A stretch of 64,000 nt of DNA from Warburgia ugandensis. Lineage: Eukaryota > Streptophyta > Magnoliopsida > Canellales > Canellaceae. The position numbers were made by a program, and so were the translations under genes. Below the pieces are notes generated by a model. It saw only the letters and a program-made list of their open reading frames with translations, did no database searches and had not been told where the DNA came from. Position 1 is the first letter of the stretch, and each line of letters begins with the position of its first letter. The stretch lies in the NCBI GenBank assembly GCA_035236585.1, contig CP141126.1, positions 67,867,414-67,931,413 on the forward strand, in the 5' to 3' direction. This document shows positions 1-12,952 of the stretch, piece after piece.

Positions 1-1799
1 TCCCATGTAAATGCATTCATCAAATCCTCCTACCTTCAAGTAGTGATCTCTTTTCCCAGATCTTCCATGATCCTGACTGATGTATGTAATCTATACATCC
101 ATACATACTGTTAATATATATAAATTATGAACAATCCTATTGATCACTAGATCTAATGTTTAGAATGATCTTTAAATCATTCATATCTAAGTATTTTCTA
201 TCTCTAAGTCTTTGTGTGTCCATCTCCATGATCTTGATCTTTCATAGATCCTTTGATTGACAATCTACACTTGTTGATAAAGATCAAGGACCTAGATCTT
301 TTATCATCCAGTTCTTCTTTGATCTAAGTCTAGTTATTGGATCATCCCTAAGGAGGATGATCTTGGTTTTCTTCCTTGAATCATCTTTGATCAAGGGTTT
401 GGATTATCTAATCTAATGATCTAGATTTGATCTATAACATAACATGTGAGGCATTTGGACCTCACAAACATCAACGGAAGGTAGGGGAAGAGCGAGGCTT
501 TATTAGACAACCCCCCTTAACCACTATGTTCAACATTCACTAGAGTGACCTTAGCTCAACCTTTCATAAGGTTTCTATAAGCATGTTGATCCTAAGTACT
601 CTTTCTAATTGATTTTAATTAAGTCCATGAACATTTACAATGTCATTCATGGGGTTTATTATTCTTTTAGTTTGGGCCAAGGATTTGATAATCCTTATAT
701 TGTCCTACTAATTATAGCCCTTACTAATTAAGTCCAAAATAATCCACTCTTATTTGTGTCATGAAACTCTACTTTCTCATTAGATTCCATTTTTGGTGTT
801 TTATGCTCTTTATCTCATAATAAGTAGATCTACTAATGAAATTTAATCATAAATGAATTATAAATTCAAAGCATAAAACTACATAATTGAACAACTTAAT
901 GATAATGATACAAGGTACTTAAAATTACACTAGCATGATTTTCAACTAATATACCTTAATAACTCAATTTAAACTAACATGGACCTAAGGTACAATCTCA
1001 TACTATAGTATAATCATATATGAAATCCTAGCATGGTCCTAAGTTACAATGGCCATGAAATCATACTAACTTGGTCCTAAGTTACACTTGCATAAAATCA
1101 CACTAACGTTCCCCTATGATAATTAAATCTAGCAACCTATTATAACAATCTAATCACATATTATGCTAAAGTCTAAAAGTTGCACTAGCATGCTTTATAA
1201 AATAATCACATTTAAAATGCTATTATCAAATAATAGAAAATGAAACTAATTACGTTAATATTTTTAGAAACCTTTACTTATGATCCAACCATTAGATCTT
1301 AGATCTTTTCCTTTTAATTAAGGGTTTTAAATACATTTAGGAGTTTTTCTTCATTAAGGTCCAAAGATCATATTGCTTTGTTATTGTCATATTCAATGCA
1401 TGATCTCCATGGATTTCATTATATTATCATTCATTCAATCAATCCCAAGGATCTGATCACACTTGATCTCATTAATCAAGTGGGTCCTTTTGTATTTTTA
1501 GGATTTTTCTACCATAATGGGTAGATCCCTTAATATATCTCAGATATGTCCAAATAAACCATATATATCACTTTATTTCAATAGTATACCATTATTAAAA
1601 TAGATTACCAAGATCTAATCACCTCAGATCTTGAAGATCTTGGAAATTGAAAACTTATTTCCTAAATATAGAAAGTTTCATTAGATATTTCTCTATTTTA
1701 TCATTTCATAAGAAACTAGAGGTTGTAAGATTTCCATAGCTTCTTTCCAATCTCAATTTGGAGTTCATATGACTTCTGAATTGAGTTCGGAAGTTCACA
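1..1799. other. Non-coding, AT-rich repeat-derived sequence
   Basis: No open frame of interest is seen. Bases about 445-640 (a word meaning 'ggcatttggacctcac', then a stretch with 'gggaagagcgaggct') resemble 38520-38700, the leader of element C next to its primer site. So this is probably a diverged relative of C's leader in the same orientation. No primer site or LTR edge could be placed here. Confidence 0.4.
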
Positions 1800-3235
1800 G
1801 TCCATTCCTAGGGTCTATATATGATCTGGGCCCATCGGAACGGACGGCCCAAATCGTTCGGGAGGAATGGGTTGGGCAGAATTGGTTAGGTGGCGCCTCT
1901 GTCACCGGGACGAATGCGTGACATGCTCACCCGATAATCGGAGCTCTAGCGCAATCATCCCGTTGGGACGACGTCACACGCACGGTGCATGCGCGAAAAC
2001 ACTGTCGTGTGCTGCATTTTCGTATGGCATTTTGCACGCCGTCCTAGGGAACCCAATTCGATCGAGAGATAGGATAGTTCGTTCTGGACCGTCCAATCAA
2101 TCCCTCTCAATTGAGGGTCCAAAACTTAATAATTTCGTGAAACTTTTACCATATGGGTTTTGGATCCTTTTGGATCGATTGGAAGGGTCAGATTTTCCAT
2201 CTGAGCCCTCAATCATCATGAATTGAAGGTTCTGATCTTTACTTTATTTTTACAATTTTTCACCCAAATCAAATTACAGTAAAATAAAATTTTCTTTAAA
2301 CAATAATAAATATGTCTAGGAAGTAGTTCCACCTACCTAATTGGAGAAAAACGTCGGTTATATAGTCCAAATTAAGAGAATACCAGTTTGATGATAAGAT
2401 AACCCAAGATCCACTTGTCTTGTGATTTTCGTTGTTTTAGCTGTTGGGTCTTGAAATTTCTTTATGTGTTTTGTAGCTATGGTATGGTAGGAAATTTTAT
2501 ACGGTGCGATCTATGATATTTGATTTGGAACAAAGTGCCTAATTGAATTTAGGTCTCTTCTTCCAATCTAGAGAGGGGAGGGAGAAAATGAAAGAAAGGG
2601 ATCTTTTGGGAGTTTTGGGATTTTGGGAATGGATCTATGTTTGATTTTATAGGGGAAGTCAAGATAATTTCGTGAGAATTTTATGGAAATTTTTAGAGGA
2701 TTTTTGGGGGTGTATTTATAAGCATTTTGGGTGCTTTTCATGATTATGTGTAATGATTATGATATATTCTTTTTATTATTTAATTAGCATTGGATTCTCC
2801 ACCACCACCTTTTTCTCCACTACTAGATGGCAGTGGTTTGACCCATGATTTCATGTGGCCTAGTCATTGGACTCCTTTTTAGGTCCCTTGTGGGCCCCAC
2901 GTAGTGTAAAAATACCATTTTGCCCTTTATGTATAAAAATTAGGGTTTATTCCCATGATCTTGGAATTGAGCGTACTTAGTGGTGCTGGATTCGTATTTC
3001 TCAGAACATTCTAAATTTTAATGTCTCAGATCTCGATTATGGGTATAATTACTATTTTACCCTTTTGTTGATAAAATAAAGAAAATTAAGGATTTTTCAT
3101 CCGAATTCAGAATTTGTCGTGCTTATAGTCATTGTGAAGGGTTCGCTGAGTTCAATTTCAATTATACATGTATTATCCCTTGATTATACTTCTATAAGAA
3201 GTACATTCTAAATAACCCTAATATTCCAACCCAAA
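1800..3235 (-). repeat. Decayed LTR remnant, minus strand
   Basis: This stretch resembles the U3 half of the minus-strand LTRs elsewhere in the window: a GC-richer core (1820-2060), a minus-strand TATA-like box (2713-2721, TTATAAATA), and a block with 'accattttgccc' and 'ggattcgtatt' that recurs near 4430-4540. No terminal dinucleotide or target duplication could be assigned, so both edges are approximate. The open frame at 1867-2226 has no recognisable domain. Confidence 0.4.
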
Positions 3236-4769
3236 ATATCTGAAACTCAAACTTTATTGATTTTCTTAATCAATTACAAAAATTGGGATTATTATAAACA
3301 GATTGGACAACTGAGGTTTCTTATTAGGTTTTCATCCAAATTATAACATTCTAGTCACATCCTAGCTAATTCAGGCTTGTAGGATTCATCCGTGGTATCT
3401 GATCATTGATTAGACACTTCAAAATTACTATGTGAACAGTACTTGATTGGATAGTTGAGACCGTCTGATTTGTTTGCAGTCAATTTACATCTAAATTCAT
3501 CAATTCCTCCTATATTATAGTAATTTCAAGGATTTTTAATTCATTTATGGTGTCTGATCAGTGATCAGACATCAAATTTTTACTGTATGAACAGTACTTG
3601 ATCTAACGGCTGAGATTGTTTGATTGGTTTTATATTCTAGATCTGTAATCTGAGTTGATTTTAAGGTTTTTCACCATGTTTCTACCTATCCATAAACTTA
3701 AATTAAGAAATGGATAGTTGGATCATCCTTAAATTTAGATCTAGGATAGAAATTCATAGATCTAACAAATATCACCAAATTAAGAACAAGGTTTTGTAGA
3801 TCTGACCTAAAGGAGGCATGACCGTGGTTTTCCCCTTCCTAGGCATGCTAGATCGGCTTTGACCTGCCGTGAAACACTCCATCGCTAGCTACGTGCACTA
3901 TTCCCCTCTCAATCCAGCTTTGATTCTCCTCCAATTGCGACAGGATCAAAGGGCTTTTGATCGCCCCCTATTGTAGAGTGAAATGGCGGCCGAATTAACC
4001 TTCCTTTTTCGACATGAAAAACCGCCTAAAAATCTACTTTTCTTCTTCTTCTCAGGCGAACTTGCACGTCTCTGGCGTGCAGGTTGGCCTTCCACCTTCT
4101 CTCCTCTCTTCTCCTTCCTCTTCCCTCTTCTTCTCTTCTTCTCTTCTTCCCCATTTTGTCTTTCTCCCTCGGGTTTTCCCATCTGCGTTAGGTTTGGGAA
4201 ACATACCTAATGCCTGTTTCTTGTTTTACTTAAGTGGGGGGTGCCATTATCAAATGTGGCCCCCTTCACTTAGTTATTTAACTCATTTCTTTTCTCCCTT
4301 TTCCTTTTATATATTAAACCTAGAATGATTGTATTTTTTCCTCATCATTCTACTCAGCCTAAGTTCAGTCAACGTGTATGATTCTTATGCACCCAACACC
4401 TCATCACCATCGGACCCGCATTTCTACAAGTGGGGGCCACTGGTAAAATTACTAAAATACCCTTTTGTAAGAAAATTACCATTTATTCGTCTAATCTCTG
4501 ATTTCAACAAACTTAGTGACGTTGGATTCGTATCAATGAGGGTTCTAAGTTTTTTTTTAAACTTTTAATTACCAAAATAGCCCTAACTTTGAAGTCCATA
4601 ACTTCCTCATTCTGACTCTGTTTTCAGCGTTCTTTGGCTCGTTGAATTCCATTTTATGAGTACTATGTAATGGTTATAGTTTTAGTTTCAAATTATTGTC
4701 CTATTAAAAATATACTTCTTGAAAACTCATAACCTGATCATGGAATAGTAAAATTTTAGGGTTGTTACA
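3236..4769 (-). repeat. Decayed LTR remnant ending in TTACA, minus strand
   Basis: The right end reads '...gggttgttaca'. This is the reverse complement of the TGTAA start shared by the Tekay-like LTRs in this window. A minus-strand TATA-like box (TATATAAAA) lies at 4305-4313, about 460 bp inside that end, close to the spacing in solo LTR D. The block 4580-4680 ('cataacttcctcat...ctgttttcagcgttcttt') resembles D at 43885-43925. The left edge is not identified. The pyrimidine-rich tract 4070-4160 gives Ser/Leu/Phe-rich frames that are not genes. Confidence 0.5.
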
Positions 4770-7174
4770 TAAGCTCTAGGTACTAAAATAAAGCAAGGAA
4801 AGTGAACTAACTAAGAATAATTTACTTTCATTAATGGAATTGAATTACAGTAAAATAAAATACATTAATAAGAAAGAAAGGAACAAGAAAATAAAGTAAA
4901 AACTTTCTTTAAAGTGTCTACTATAGAATGCCTTAGTTGTTTCACCCAACTAGGATCTTTGCATGTTCACTTCTTTTCCTAGGGTTGAATTCCACTTTAC
5001 AACTCTCTTTGTTGTGTTACTCAACCAGGGCTTATAGACTTCTTTTCAACCCAAAATATATAAAAAACTACCACTAAGCTTTTCTCATATGGAACCCAAT
5101 ATGCCACTGACCCAAAGTAGTCCTTAAACCATACTTTAGGAAGGTGAGATTCCTTGGCTGCCATGGATAGTGGCACAAAGTTTTCTTCCTTTCCTTATTG
5201 TTCCCAAAACTCAATTAAACAAGGACAAGATGATGGAAGGCTAGAAAGGGTTGTGCAAGTAAGAGAGAGGAGGGAGAAATGTGCATGTGATTCTAAGGTG
5301 GAATGGTGTGGAAGGGGGTTAGTGCATGCAAAGGCTATGGTGGTAAGGCTGCTATGCATGCAAGGTAGGATGCAAGGAAGATGGACGTGTGTAGTGCATG
5401 CAAAGAAGGTTGCATGTGAGTAAAAAAGGAGCGAGTATAGGAGAAGGAGAAGATGGGAGAAGACAGAAGGGATGGGGAATCAATGGTTGAGACTCTTACC
5501 TCTCTCCCCTTGAGGTGATGTTGAGATTTAAGGGAGAGATGGTGAGAGTGATTTGTCTCCCTCTATTTCTTCAAGAATTATGTATAGTACTTTGAGGAAA
5601 AGTAAGAGAACCTTTCTTCTTTTATCTCACCTCTATTTATAAATTTCTAAGGTGGAAGCCTTAAGAAGTGAATGACTAAGATCATGAGGATAAGGAGGTA
5701 AGGAGTGGTTTAGATGTGATGGACATGTGAGGAAGAATGGAAGGGGATAAGAGAAAAAAGGAGGGAGCATGGAATGTAATGGCAGATAGGCATAGAACGT
5801 GTCATGCTAAGTGTAATGAGATTTGAATGGATATGAATAGGTTAGGAGGATAGAGATAAGGGGTGGAAGGGAAGGAAATAAAGGTGAGTGGGGAAGAAGA
5901 TAAGTTGAAAGGAAAGATATAGATAGTAAAGTGGAAAAATAAAGGAAAAGATGTGGAAAAATGGAATGGGATAAGGAAGGATGGATGGGATACAATGGTG
6001 GTGAAAGTTTAAAAAGTTTGAAAGAAAAGTGGCTCGTTGGATATAGATGGATATTGAAAATCTTTCCTCCTTAGGTTTTACCTTGAATTCTCATGAAAGG
6101 GGTGGTGGCTGAAGTTTGTAACTTTCCTCTACATCATTCTTGTCCATTGGATCATGTTTCACCTACCTTGAATGGATGAGATTCTGTTGAAGTTTTCTTA
6201 TCGATAAGGATCTCTTTTATGACTATTTTTTCTCTCGATCTTTGTATCAACATGCCTTAGAGTGGATGATATAGATTCCCTTAAGATTTTCTCATCCACT
6301 ATAGGTTTCTCCTTATTTTTCTCTCAGCTCACCTTTATTTTCTCTGACCAATAAGCTTCAAGGAGGATGGAATGTGCCCACGCGTAGAATGGGATGTTTT
6401 ACTCATAAAATTTATGTGGGAAGCCCATCGACAAAGATATCCACCAATGGGATTAGTTTTGGTTTTCATTGCAGTCTTGCTTCTCATTAGTCCATCCTTG
6501 AGTTAATTTTCATTGGTTGTTTAGGATATGCATAACAAGGATAGATCTTCACCTTTAAATCTCTCACCTCTCCTCCATTATTTTTTCCAACTTTTTTCCT
6601 TATTTTTCTTGTGTAAAAAAGTAGAATTAAGGGGATTGCACATGCTTGCATGATAAAGTCATTCAATCATTAGTTTGGTCCCATCTTTTGGTTGAGTAGG
6701 AGAGAGAGTGAGTCAAATGTGTCTCATGCAGGCCTCGGTCTTCTAATTTGTTTTGTTCTAGAAAAGCTCTCATTGTATGTGTATCCAATGTATGTGATTT
6801 GAGCCTATATTAGAAGCTTCTTAAGGTGGTAGATAGCTTGCATGCATGCATGCATGGGAAGTTCTGTAAAATTTACTTTTGATAAGTACACCCTTTTTTG
6901 AAAGGATAAGGTCAGTCTTCAACTTAGGCTTTTTGACTATTTTGACTTTGATAATGACACCCACTAATCATTGTGAACTCTTAGACTTCATATTTTATGG
7001 AATGCGGGCCCATGATAATCTTGGACATTGGCCATGCTCTTCTTAGGGTCTTTATCGCAAAAAATATGCATTTTTCTCAGCTGTCCCCTATTCCTACAAA
7101 ATGTAAAATAATCCCTAATTAATGATTTTTATGGAAACTTATAGGTTAGGAAATACTAAATATAGGGAATATCA
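4770..7174 (-). repeat. Family E LTR copy 1 (left-truncated), minus strand
   Basis: This region is colinear with 47100-49250, 49300-51154 and 55900-58650: a 'cccaa...atgccac' block (5040-5110), a purine-rich stretch, a TATA box on the minus strand, then a 'gggcccatga' block and an end in '...aatatca'. The end matches 51154. The first 100-200 bp of the family are missing, probably because the LTR remnant to the left interrupts it. The frame at 5154-5423 is purine-rich filler and is not considered a gene. Confidence 0.55.
5629..5642 (-). promoter_or_regulatory. TATA box of family E LTR copy 1
   Basis: The minus strand reads TATAAATAGAGG. The same box sits at the matching place in the other three copies (48012-48025, 49649-49660, 57194-57206), which supports minus-strand LTRs with the promoter pointing left. 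Confidence 0.5.
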
Positions 7175-7239
7175 TATTTCTAAATATATCACTTAGTTAA
7201 CTTAGTTTCCTAGTATTGGTAGCTAAGTGCATCCTACTA

Positions 7240-7500
7240 ACCCAACATTCTGGGCATTAATTTAGAAAGGGGTGTCAATATTAATGTATAATCTTGTTTT
7301 GTTCATTACTTATATCTCTACTATTGGATTCTAACTATCTTAGTGTTGTTGGATAGCTCTTTCTAAGCTCTGTCTACTCATACAGGTCTCATTGCCAAAC
7401 TATTTGGTTTAATTTTTTATTTTTTTACTTCTCCATTTTGGATAAACTTTGAATTTTTGTTTAATCTAAAAAATGGTACACTACTTGTGATATTACATAT
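7240..7500 (+). repeat. Dispersed repeat, inverted copy at window end
   Basis: The blocks 'atttagaaaggggtg', 'tgttgttggatag' and 'aaaaaatggta' occur here in the same order and spacing as in the reverse complement of about 63715-64000. The function is unknown. It could be part of a larger transposon whose ends lie outside the shared part. Confidence 0.6.
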
Positions 7501-8087
7501 TCTTCTCATTGTTATATTTCCAATGAAAGAAGACTCAAGTTAACTAAATATTAGATTATAGAGATATCACCATCTCAATATTTAGTTTGAAATAATGACC
7601 ATCTATGTATAAAATATTACACCTATATCTCTTAATCTCCCACAAGGCAACACCAATATATTTCCTTTTAGAGTAGTATGGTCGATCTACCTTGAGCCAC
7701 AGGGTAGTACTAGTCGACCCTAGTTTAGGGCAAGTGGTGGCATTGGCCACTCCCCTTGGACTAACACTAGTAAGTCTAGTTAGATCAATCAACTAGCACC
7801 ATATAAATGAGAGTGTCCGGTACCACTTTGCTTTTCCCTCATTGACACCTATTAGAGGAGGCAGTTACATAACTGCACTAGATGGAAAATACAAAATTGC
7901 CCCCACCACTACTGGCTCAAGAATTCCCTCAACTTGGTCTCAATAGGTACATTGGTTAGTCTTCCCAAACTGTTAGTACTAGACATTTGCAAGGGCATTC
8001 ATGACCAACTTGACAATGATGATAGTTATTCTCTCGGTGTCAAAACATCATTGGTTTCCTAAAACAACTACCTAGATGCCCTAAGCT
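7501..8087. other. No gene seen
   Basis: AT-rich sequence. The minus frame at 7556-7792 has no recognisable domain. A plus-strand 'catataaatgagag' at about 7799-7812 resembles a TATA box, but no gene follows it. Confidence 0.3.
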
Positions 8088-8390
8088 AGACTATACTTTC
8101 AGCTATATAGCAGTATATGGTTGTCCAAAAAATGTTGAAAAACTCATAAGCAAAATAGTAACTGTACTTTTACCAATATAGCATAGTAGATAATAGCCCA
8201 AAACATGTTTAAAATCTCATATTTTGATAAAAAAGAATAATGACTATACTTTTAGCTATAAAGTACAGTAGATAGGAGACCATAAATATGATAATAAAAA
8301 CTCATCTTTTTACAAGAAAAATATCCACTACACTTTCACCCATAAAGCATAATAGATAGTAGTCCATAAATATGGTTAAAAGCTCATCTA
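8088..8390 (+). repeat. Degenerate tandem repeat, about four units of 72-85 bp
   Basis: Units begin near 8088, 8160, 8240 and 8325. Each opens with 'act(a/g)(t/c)actttnanc', followed by 'ata(a/t)agcanantagata' and later 'aaaanctcat'. The units are well diverged. Confidence 0.6.
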
Positions 8391-8584
8391 AAGATCTTAC
8401 AACCAATGTTCTATTCATTCTTATAGTATAGTTTTTAGTGGTAAGTATCAGAACACATCATTACTTCTTAGAAAACTAGTAAACTAATCAGATTTATAGA
8501 TCTGATTATCACTAATATCATTCATGTTAAAATCATAAACATATCGAGTTTTCACCTACCTAGAGAAATTTTTCTCTGTTGAAA

Positions 8585-8790
8585 TCTCCTTGTTAGATTC
8601 TTTTCCTCTCTCATTCTTTATCCTTTCTTTCTTTCCTCTTTTTCCTTTCTTTCTTGTTCTTTTCATCCTTCCTTTCCTTTTCCTTTTCCTTTCTCCCCTT
8701 CTCCTTCATGTCTTTCTCCTGTCCCTTTCTCTCCTCTCTTCCACACCTTTCTCTATTTCTCTCTCTCTCTTTCTACAACAGCCAACATAT
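8585..8790 (+). repeat. Pyrimidine-rich low-complexity tract
   Basis: Almost pure C/T on the plus strand (tttcctt, ctctctct). It produces Phe/Leu/Ser-rich frames in several phases, none of which is considered a gene. Confidence 0.7.
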
Positions 8791-10079
8791 CTCAAATTTT
8801 GGATGTGTAGGAGCTATGAAAGTGGGAGATGAGAGCCACTTAGTTGTCTGTTATCTACAATCTGTGCAGACCAATCACTACCACTCATTTGTTTATTTAA
8901 ATCCATTTAGTTATCATGATTATCTTAGATAATTATCATGATAGGATGAATCCTAACCATCCATCCTCTCTTTTTTAATAAAAATAAGATTATAATTGAT
9001 CTCATCCATCTATTACTATTTAAAATGAGCTGATACTTCCTTTAATCATTTTACTGTGGGTTAATCTCAATGATCAAGGTTACTCTTAATTTGTTGCAAT
9101 CTAAGCATCCATTTAAGCATTATCAATATTGAAAATAATAATATAGAAGTTGCTAGTTTGGTGTTTTGAACCCTAGTGTGGAATCTAGCACACTCTAACT
9201 CATAAACAAGTGAGACAACTTACTTTTGTTGTAAACTTACACAAACAATTTATTTATAGCATAAAAATTTGAAATTTTATGGTTCATGAGTTTTTAGACT
9301 CACATAAATTGTCCCAATTAGAGAATTGGCAGTAGCTTGAAGGATGAGACTTGAAGTAAAAAGTGCAACTTATGATGCTTCAGTTTGAGCATTCGACTCT
9401 AACATGGAGAGATTCTCATATGGATTTCTCAAGACTTATGCACATGGTAGGACTTTTACGCTCACTACAAGTGAGCTTGGACAAAACCTTCACTTTGACT
9501 ATGATGGCATGCATTCAGAGTAGTTTCCTTGGATAATTGCAAAGAAGAAGTGTTTAGGCTTAGGCTTAGAAAGGAGGTCTAAGTCTTGAGATTAGGTTTA
9601 AGATAAGTGGTCTAAATCTTGAGATTAGGTTTTATGTATGCGTGCCAAATCTTCTTTTCCAAAATTGAGAGTCTGACATGCACAAGTAATCTTAGGTTGT
9701 ACCTTACATTTAGGATTGCTAATAGGATGAAGATATATGCTACATAACTAATTCTTCATGAGAAGTGGAATTGCAAGAGTAAGGAGGAGAGACTAATGAT
9801 TTCCTTATCTCACCATTTTGAATGGAGTGCATGTTGGGAAATAAAACTCCAAACTACTATCTAACAATCTTTTGATCAATAAAGCAACAATCAAAGACAT
9901 AAGATTTGATCTTGAGAATGGTTAATGGGTGAAGAAGACTTGAGCTCAAGCTAGTAGAAAAAAAGTGCCTATGATGCAAAAGTAAGAATAGAATGTTGGT
10001 CTTGAAGAAAGAGTTTAACCAAAGAAGGTTTAAGAAATATCAATCAAAGATTGATCTATATCACAACACTAGGTGGAAT
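8791..10079. other. No gene seen; pre-insertion target of solo LTR D
   Basis: AT-rich sequence without a convincing frame. A short imperfect duplication is seen at 9550-9640 ('taggcttaggctta', 'gtctaa(g/a)tcttgagattaggtt' twice). The last bases (about 10040-10079) are the left flank that joined 44122 before the nested insertions arrived. Confidence 0.4.
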
Positions 10080-10084
10080 AAGCC
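10080..10084. repeat. Left target duplication of solo LTR D (AAGCC)
   Basis: AAGCC lies just before the TGT that begins D. The partner AAGCC is at 44117-44121, after D's '...gagtcattaca' end. Confidence 0.8.
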
Positions 10085-10087
10085 TGT
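10083..10087. repeat. Left target duplication of element C (CCTGT)
   Basis: CCTGT is found directly before the left LTR of C. The identical CCTGT is at 40901-40905 directly after the right LTR. It overlaps the first three bases of D. Confidence 0.85.
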
Positions 10088-11859
10088 TGTTGATGTTTTC
10101 CGCAAGTGCACGGGCTATTGTAGTATAGCTATGCAAATACAGGTTGATTCCACAGGGACTCACTTTAATTGGAGATTTTAATAAAATTTAATTCTTTAAA
10201 ACTTAAAGAAAATAACAAAGCTAATATAACTACTCAACTTTATTCAAATTATGCAATTTACATAACTTTCAAGTCCAGAAAACATAAAATAAAACTAATC
10301 AAACATCCCTGAATTACACTATTCGTGGATAGCATTGTCCATGGATAACACTGTCAAAAGATGGATAAAATAAAGCTTAAATGGAACAGGGACACAGATG
10401 TAAATAAAATGGGGATACATATATAATTAAACAGGGGACGCAGACGTAATTAATGAAAATGAATAGAAAATGTCATTTCATTTAACAGGAAGGGCAAAAC
10501 CAGAATTTAATTAAAAATCTGGTTTTAACAAAACCAGACAAAACCCACGAAAAAGAAGACCAGATGAGAAAGGGGGAAAGGAAGAGGAGAAGAGAGGAGG
10601 GGAAATTGAGGCAAACCTGACTTGGGTTTCCTCCTCTGGGCCTGCCGGCAGTGAAGTGGAACTTTGCTGAAGAAGATCCAGGCATAATGGAAAAGCAGGA
10701 AGGTTTGTGAGCTGTGCTTGGACTGGTGATGTCAGGGATGATGACGCCTAGGCCGGTGGTGGTCTGGGCATCACATGGCCAAGATGGACTAGCCTAGCTT
10801 TCATCTGGCTAGTGGAGGGCTCTTAAGGTTAGAGAAAAATGATGCCCTTTTTGGGCATCGTACTGTTCAGGAGTGGGGCAAATGGCTGTCTAGTTTTGAT
10901 CTGGCTCATGCCTTGCTGGTGGAGGTGATGGTTTTGAGGTGCGATGGAGGGTGGGTTGAACTACTAAGCAAAGGATAGTGATAGAGAGGGGAGCCGGGAA
11001 AGAATAGGTGCATGAGATGGGGTGTTGAATTAGCTGGATTGAAGAAGAGGTTGGAAACGTGGCTAGAGAGGGAGAGTAGAGGGTGGGACTAGGATATGGA
11101 GAAGCAGGTGCAATGAAGACTGGAACTCAGTTTCCAATAGGAAACCGAGTAAGGAAAAGAAAATGGACTAGGTGTGTTGGGTTGGCGGTAAGATGAAGAA
11201 CAGGGAGTGGAATCTAGTCTACAGGAAAGAGATAGAAGAACGAGGGATAGATGATGGGTGTTGGTAACAAAGAAAAACAACAGAAGATGAAGATGGGGAA
11301 GTAGCAATGCGAGCAATGGAGTGAATGGTCGATGTAGAGAAGGAAGGTCTCTGAAATGCACTGAAAATAGGAGACAAATTAAACAGATGATGAACAAAGG
11401 AGCGGGAAGTAGGAGAACAAAAAGATGAATAAGGAAAGTAAAAGACAAAACCTAAAAATCCAAAACTCCAAAAAGACTCCCCTCCCCACTCATATGGCTC
11501 CCCTCTTCATATTTCTTTCCTTTCTTATTTTTCTCCAACAAACTCTTGTTATCCCTATCTTGGACTCTTCCACTTAAGAATCCTCTTTCAATTAGGACTC
11601 TTCTTCTTGATCTCCACTTGATCTGCACCGTTGAAATTAGATTTGATCCATCCAACCCTCCTTTAGTTGATCTGCAAAATAAAAGATTAATTTAGAATAA
11701 TTAAAACTGTACATTAATCCTCTAATAAGCTCTAATCATTGATTTTGAGAAAATTATGATTTGGATGGTCAATTAAGCTAAATTTTGCAATTTGGACGGT
11801 TAGATGATCTAATTGAATGCTAAACTAGGGGTCTTTTAATCAAAATTAGAAACATAACA
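10088..11859 (-). repeat. 3' LTR of element C (1772 bp)
   Basis: On the plus strand it reads TGTTGATGTTTTCC...AAACATAACA, so the LTR proper is TGTTATGTTT...AACATCAACA. It is colinear with 39208-40900 over its whole length. The only sizeable difference is a 79-bp stretch (11532-11610) absent from the other copy. The frames at 10482-10685 and 11089-11448 recur in the other LTR and are LTR sequence, not genes. Confidence 0.85.
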
Positions 11860-11870
11860 CACCCCCAACC
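11860..11870 (-). other. Polypurine tract of element C
   Basis: The minus strand reads GGTTGGGGGTG and abuts the TGTTATG start of the 3' LTR, as the plus-strand primer of an LTR element should. Confidence 0.7.
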
Positions 11871-12947
11871 AACATTTTGCTAGTCCTGAGCAAAGCATGC
11901 AGACAACTATATTACAAAACTTGTACAAAATGCCACTTTTGTAGGTACTCACGATTGCATTTAGCACATGCAACAAGCCCTTGAATCCCTGGGTTACCCC
12001 TAGTGGATGAGTTAGGCCTCGTTTGCAGTGAATATACCCACAAAATTCAATAAAGTAGAGTTCCTTATTTTATCTCAGAGAATCCTCATTCATTATCAAA
12101 TTGACTAGTTTTTCACAACTTAATGAAGAGGATTTGACAATTTTACATACCATACATATATTAAAGACATTTTATTTGAGCTAATTCTTAGAGTGCATAT
12201 GTGTGTATAGCCACATAAATCTTGACTTCTAATTGGATATACTTACATTCCATTGGAAATATGTCTTGACCTCAAATCCTCACAGGTATACGCTCAGAAA
12301 GAAAACTCTCAGATAGGGGATTTAAACATATTTCTCTCATTATGTGAATGAATCCAACAAGCTGATGGTTCACATAATTCTTTTTAATGCTCATGAGACA
12401 AAGGAAGGTGATCCATAAAAGTGGATGTTAACACCAAGAATATTAGGGGTCTTTTACTTTAATTCTTTTTTTTTTATCTTCTCTTTAAGGCTATGTCCAC
12501 CTAAGATCAATAGGTCTTTAACTAGGATGAAATATAGGCTTAGGACAGGTTTAGAAAAGAAAGGTATAAAGAATTCAAAGGTTCAAAATTGAGCAGATAT
12601 CTTTAGTGAATATCTACTAGGACAACTTTTCTTTTAAGGTTTGTACTTGAAGTGAATTTCTTTTTCAAATTTTGGTCTTTCTTTTTCAATTTTTTTTTCA
12701 CTTTTCTGTTTCTTCTTTGGAAGAAAGACAACTACTTTTTTCTCACTTCTTTGAATTTTTGTCCTATTTTTTATTTTTTTCTACTCATTTTGAAGATGGA
12801 TAATGGTCTTTATTTTATTGGGTTATTATCGCTAAGGTGAATGGGGTTAAGAAAGAAAAGGCTTAGTAATAGGCTCAAAAGGCTAACTAGTGGTATATTA
12901 TATTGGGTAGGCTTTATATCTCTAGGCTGAGCAACCTATATCATTTC
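11871..12947 (-). other. Interior of element C, 3' part, no gene seen
   Basis: Non-coding and AT-rich, with thymine-rich runs at 12460-12480 and 12650-12790. The frame at 12652-12840 comes from those runs. This segment continues at 32990 once element A is removed. Confidence 0.5.
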
Positions 12948-12952
12948 CTAGG
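12948..12952. repeat. Left target duplication of element A (CTAGG)
   Basis: CTAGG directly precedes TGTAATGCCCC, the start of A's 5' LTR. CTAGG recurs at 32985-32989 right after A's 3' LTR. Confidence 0.85.

Noticed and set aside
1867-2226. 119-codon plus-strand frame as a gene
   Set aside because: No domain, odd Cys/Arg composition, and it lies in the GC-richer part of an LTR remnant.
3946-4328. Overlapping frames on both strands in a pyrimidine tract
   Set aside because: Low-complexity Lys/Arg/Glu or Ser/Phe/Leu strings created by the tract.
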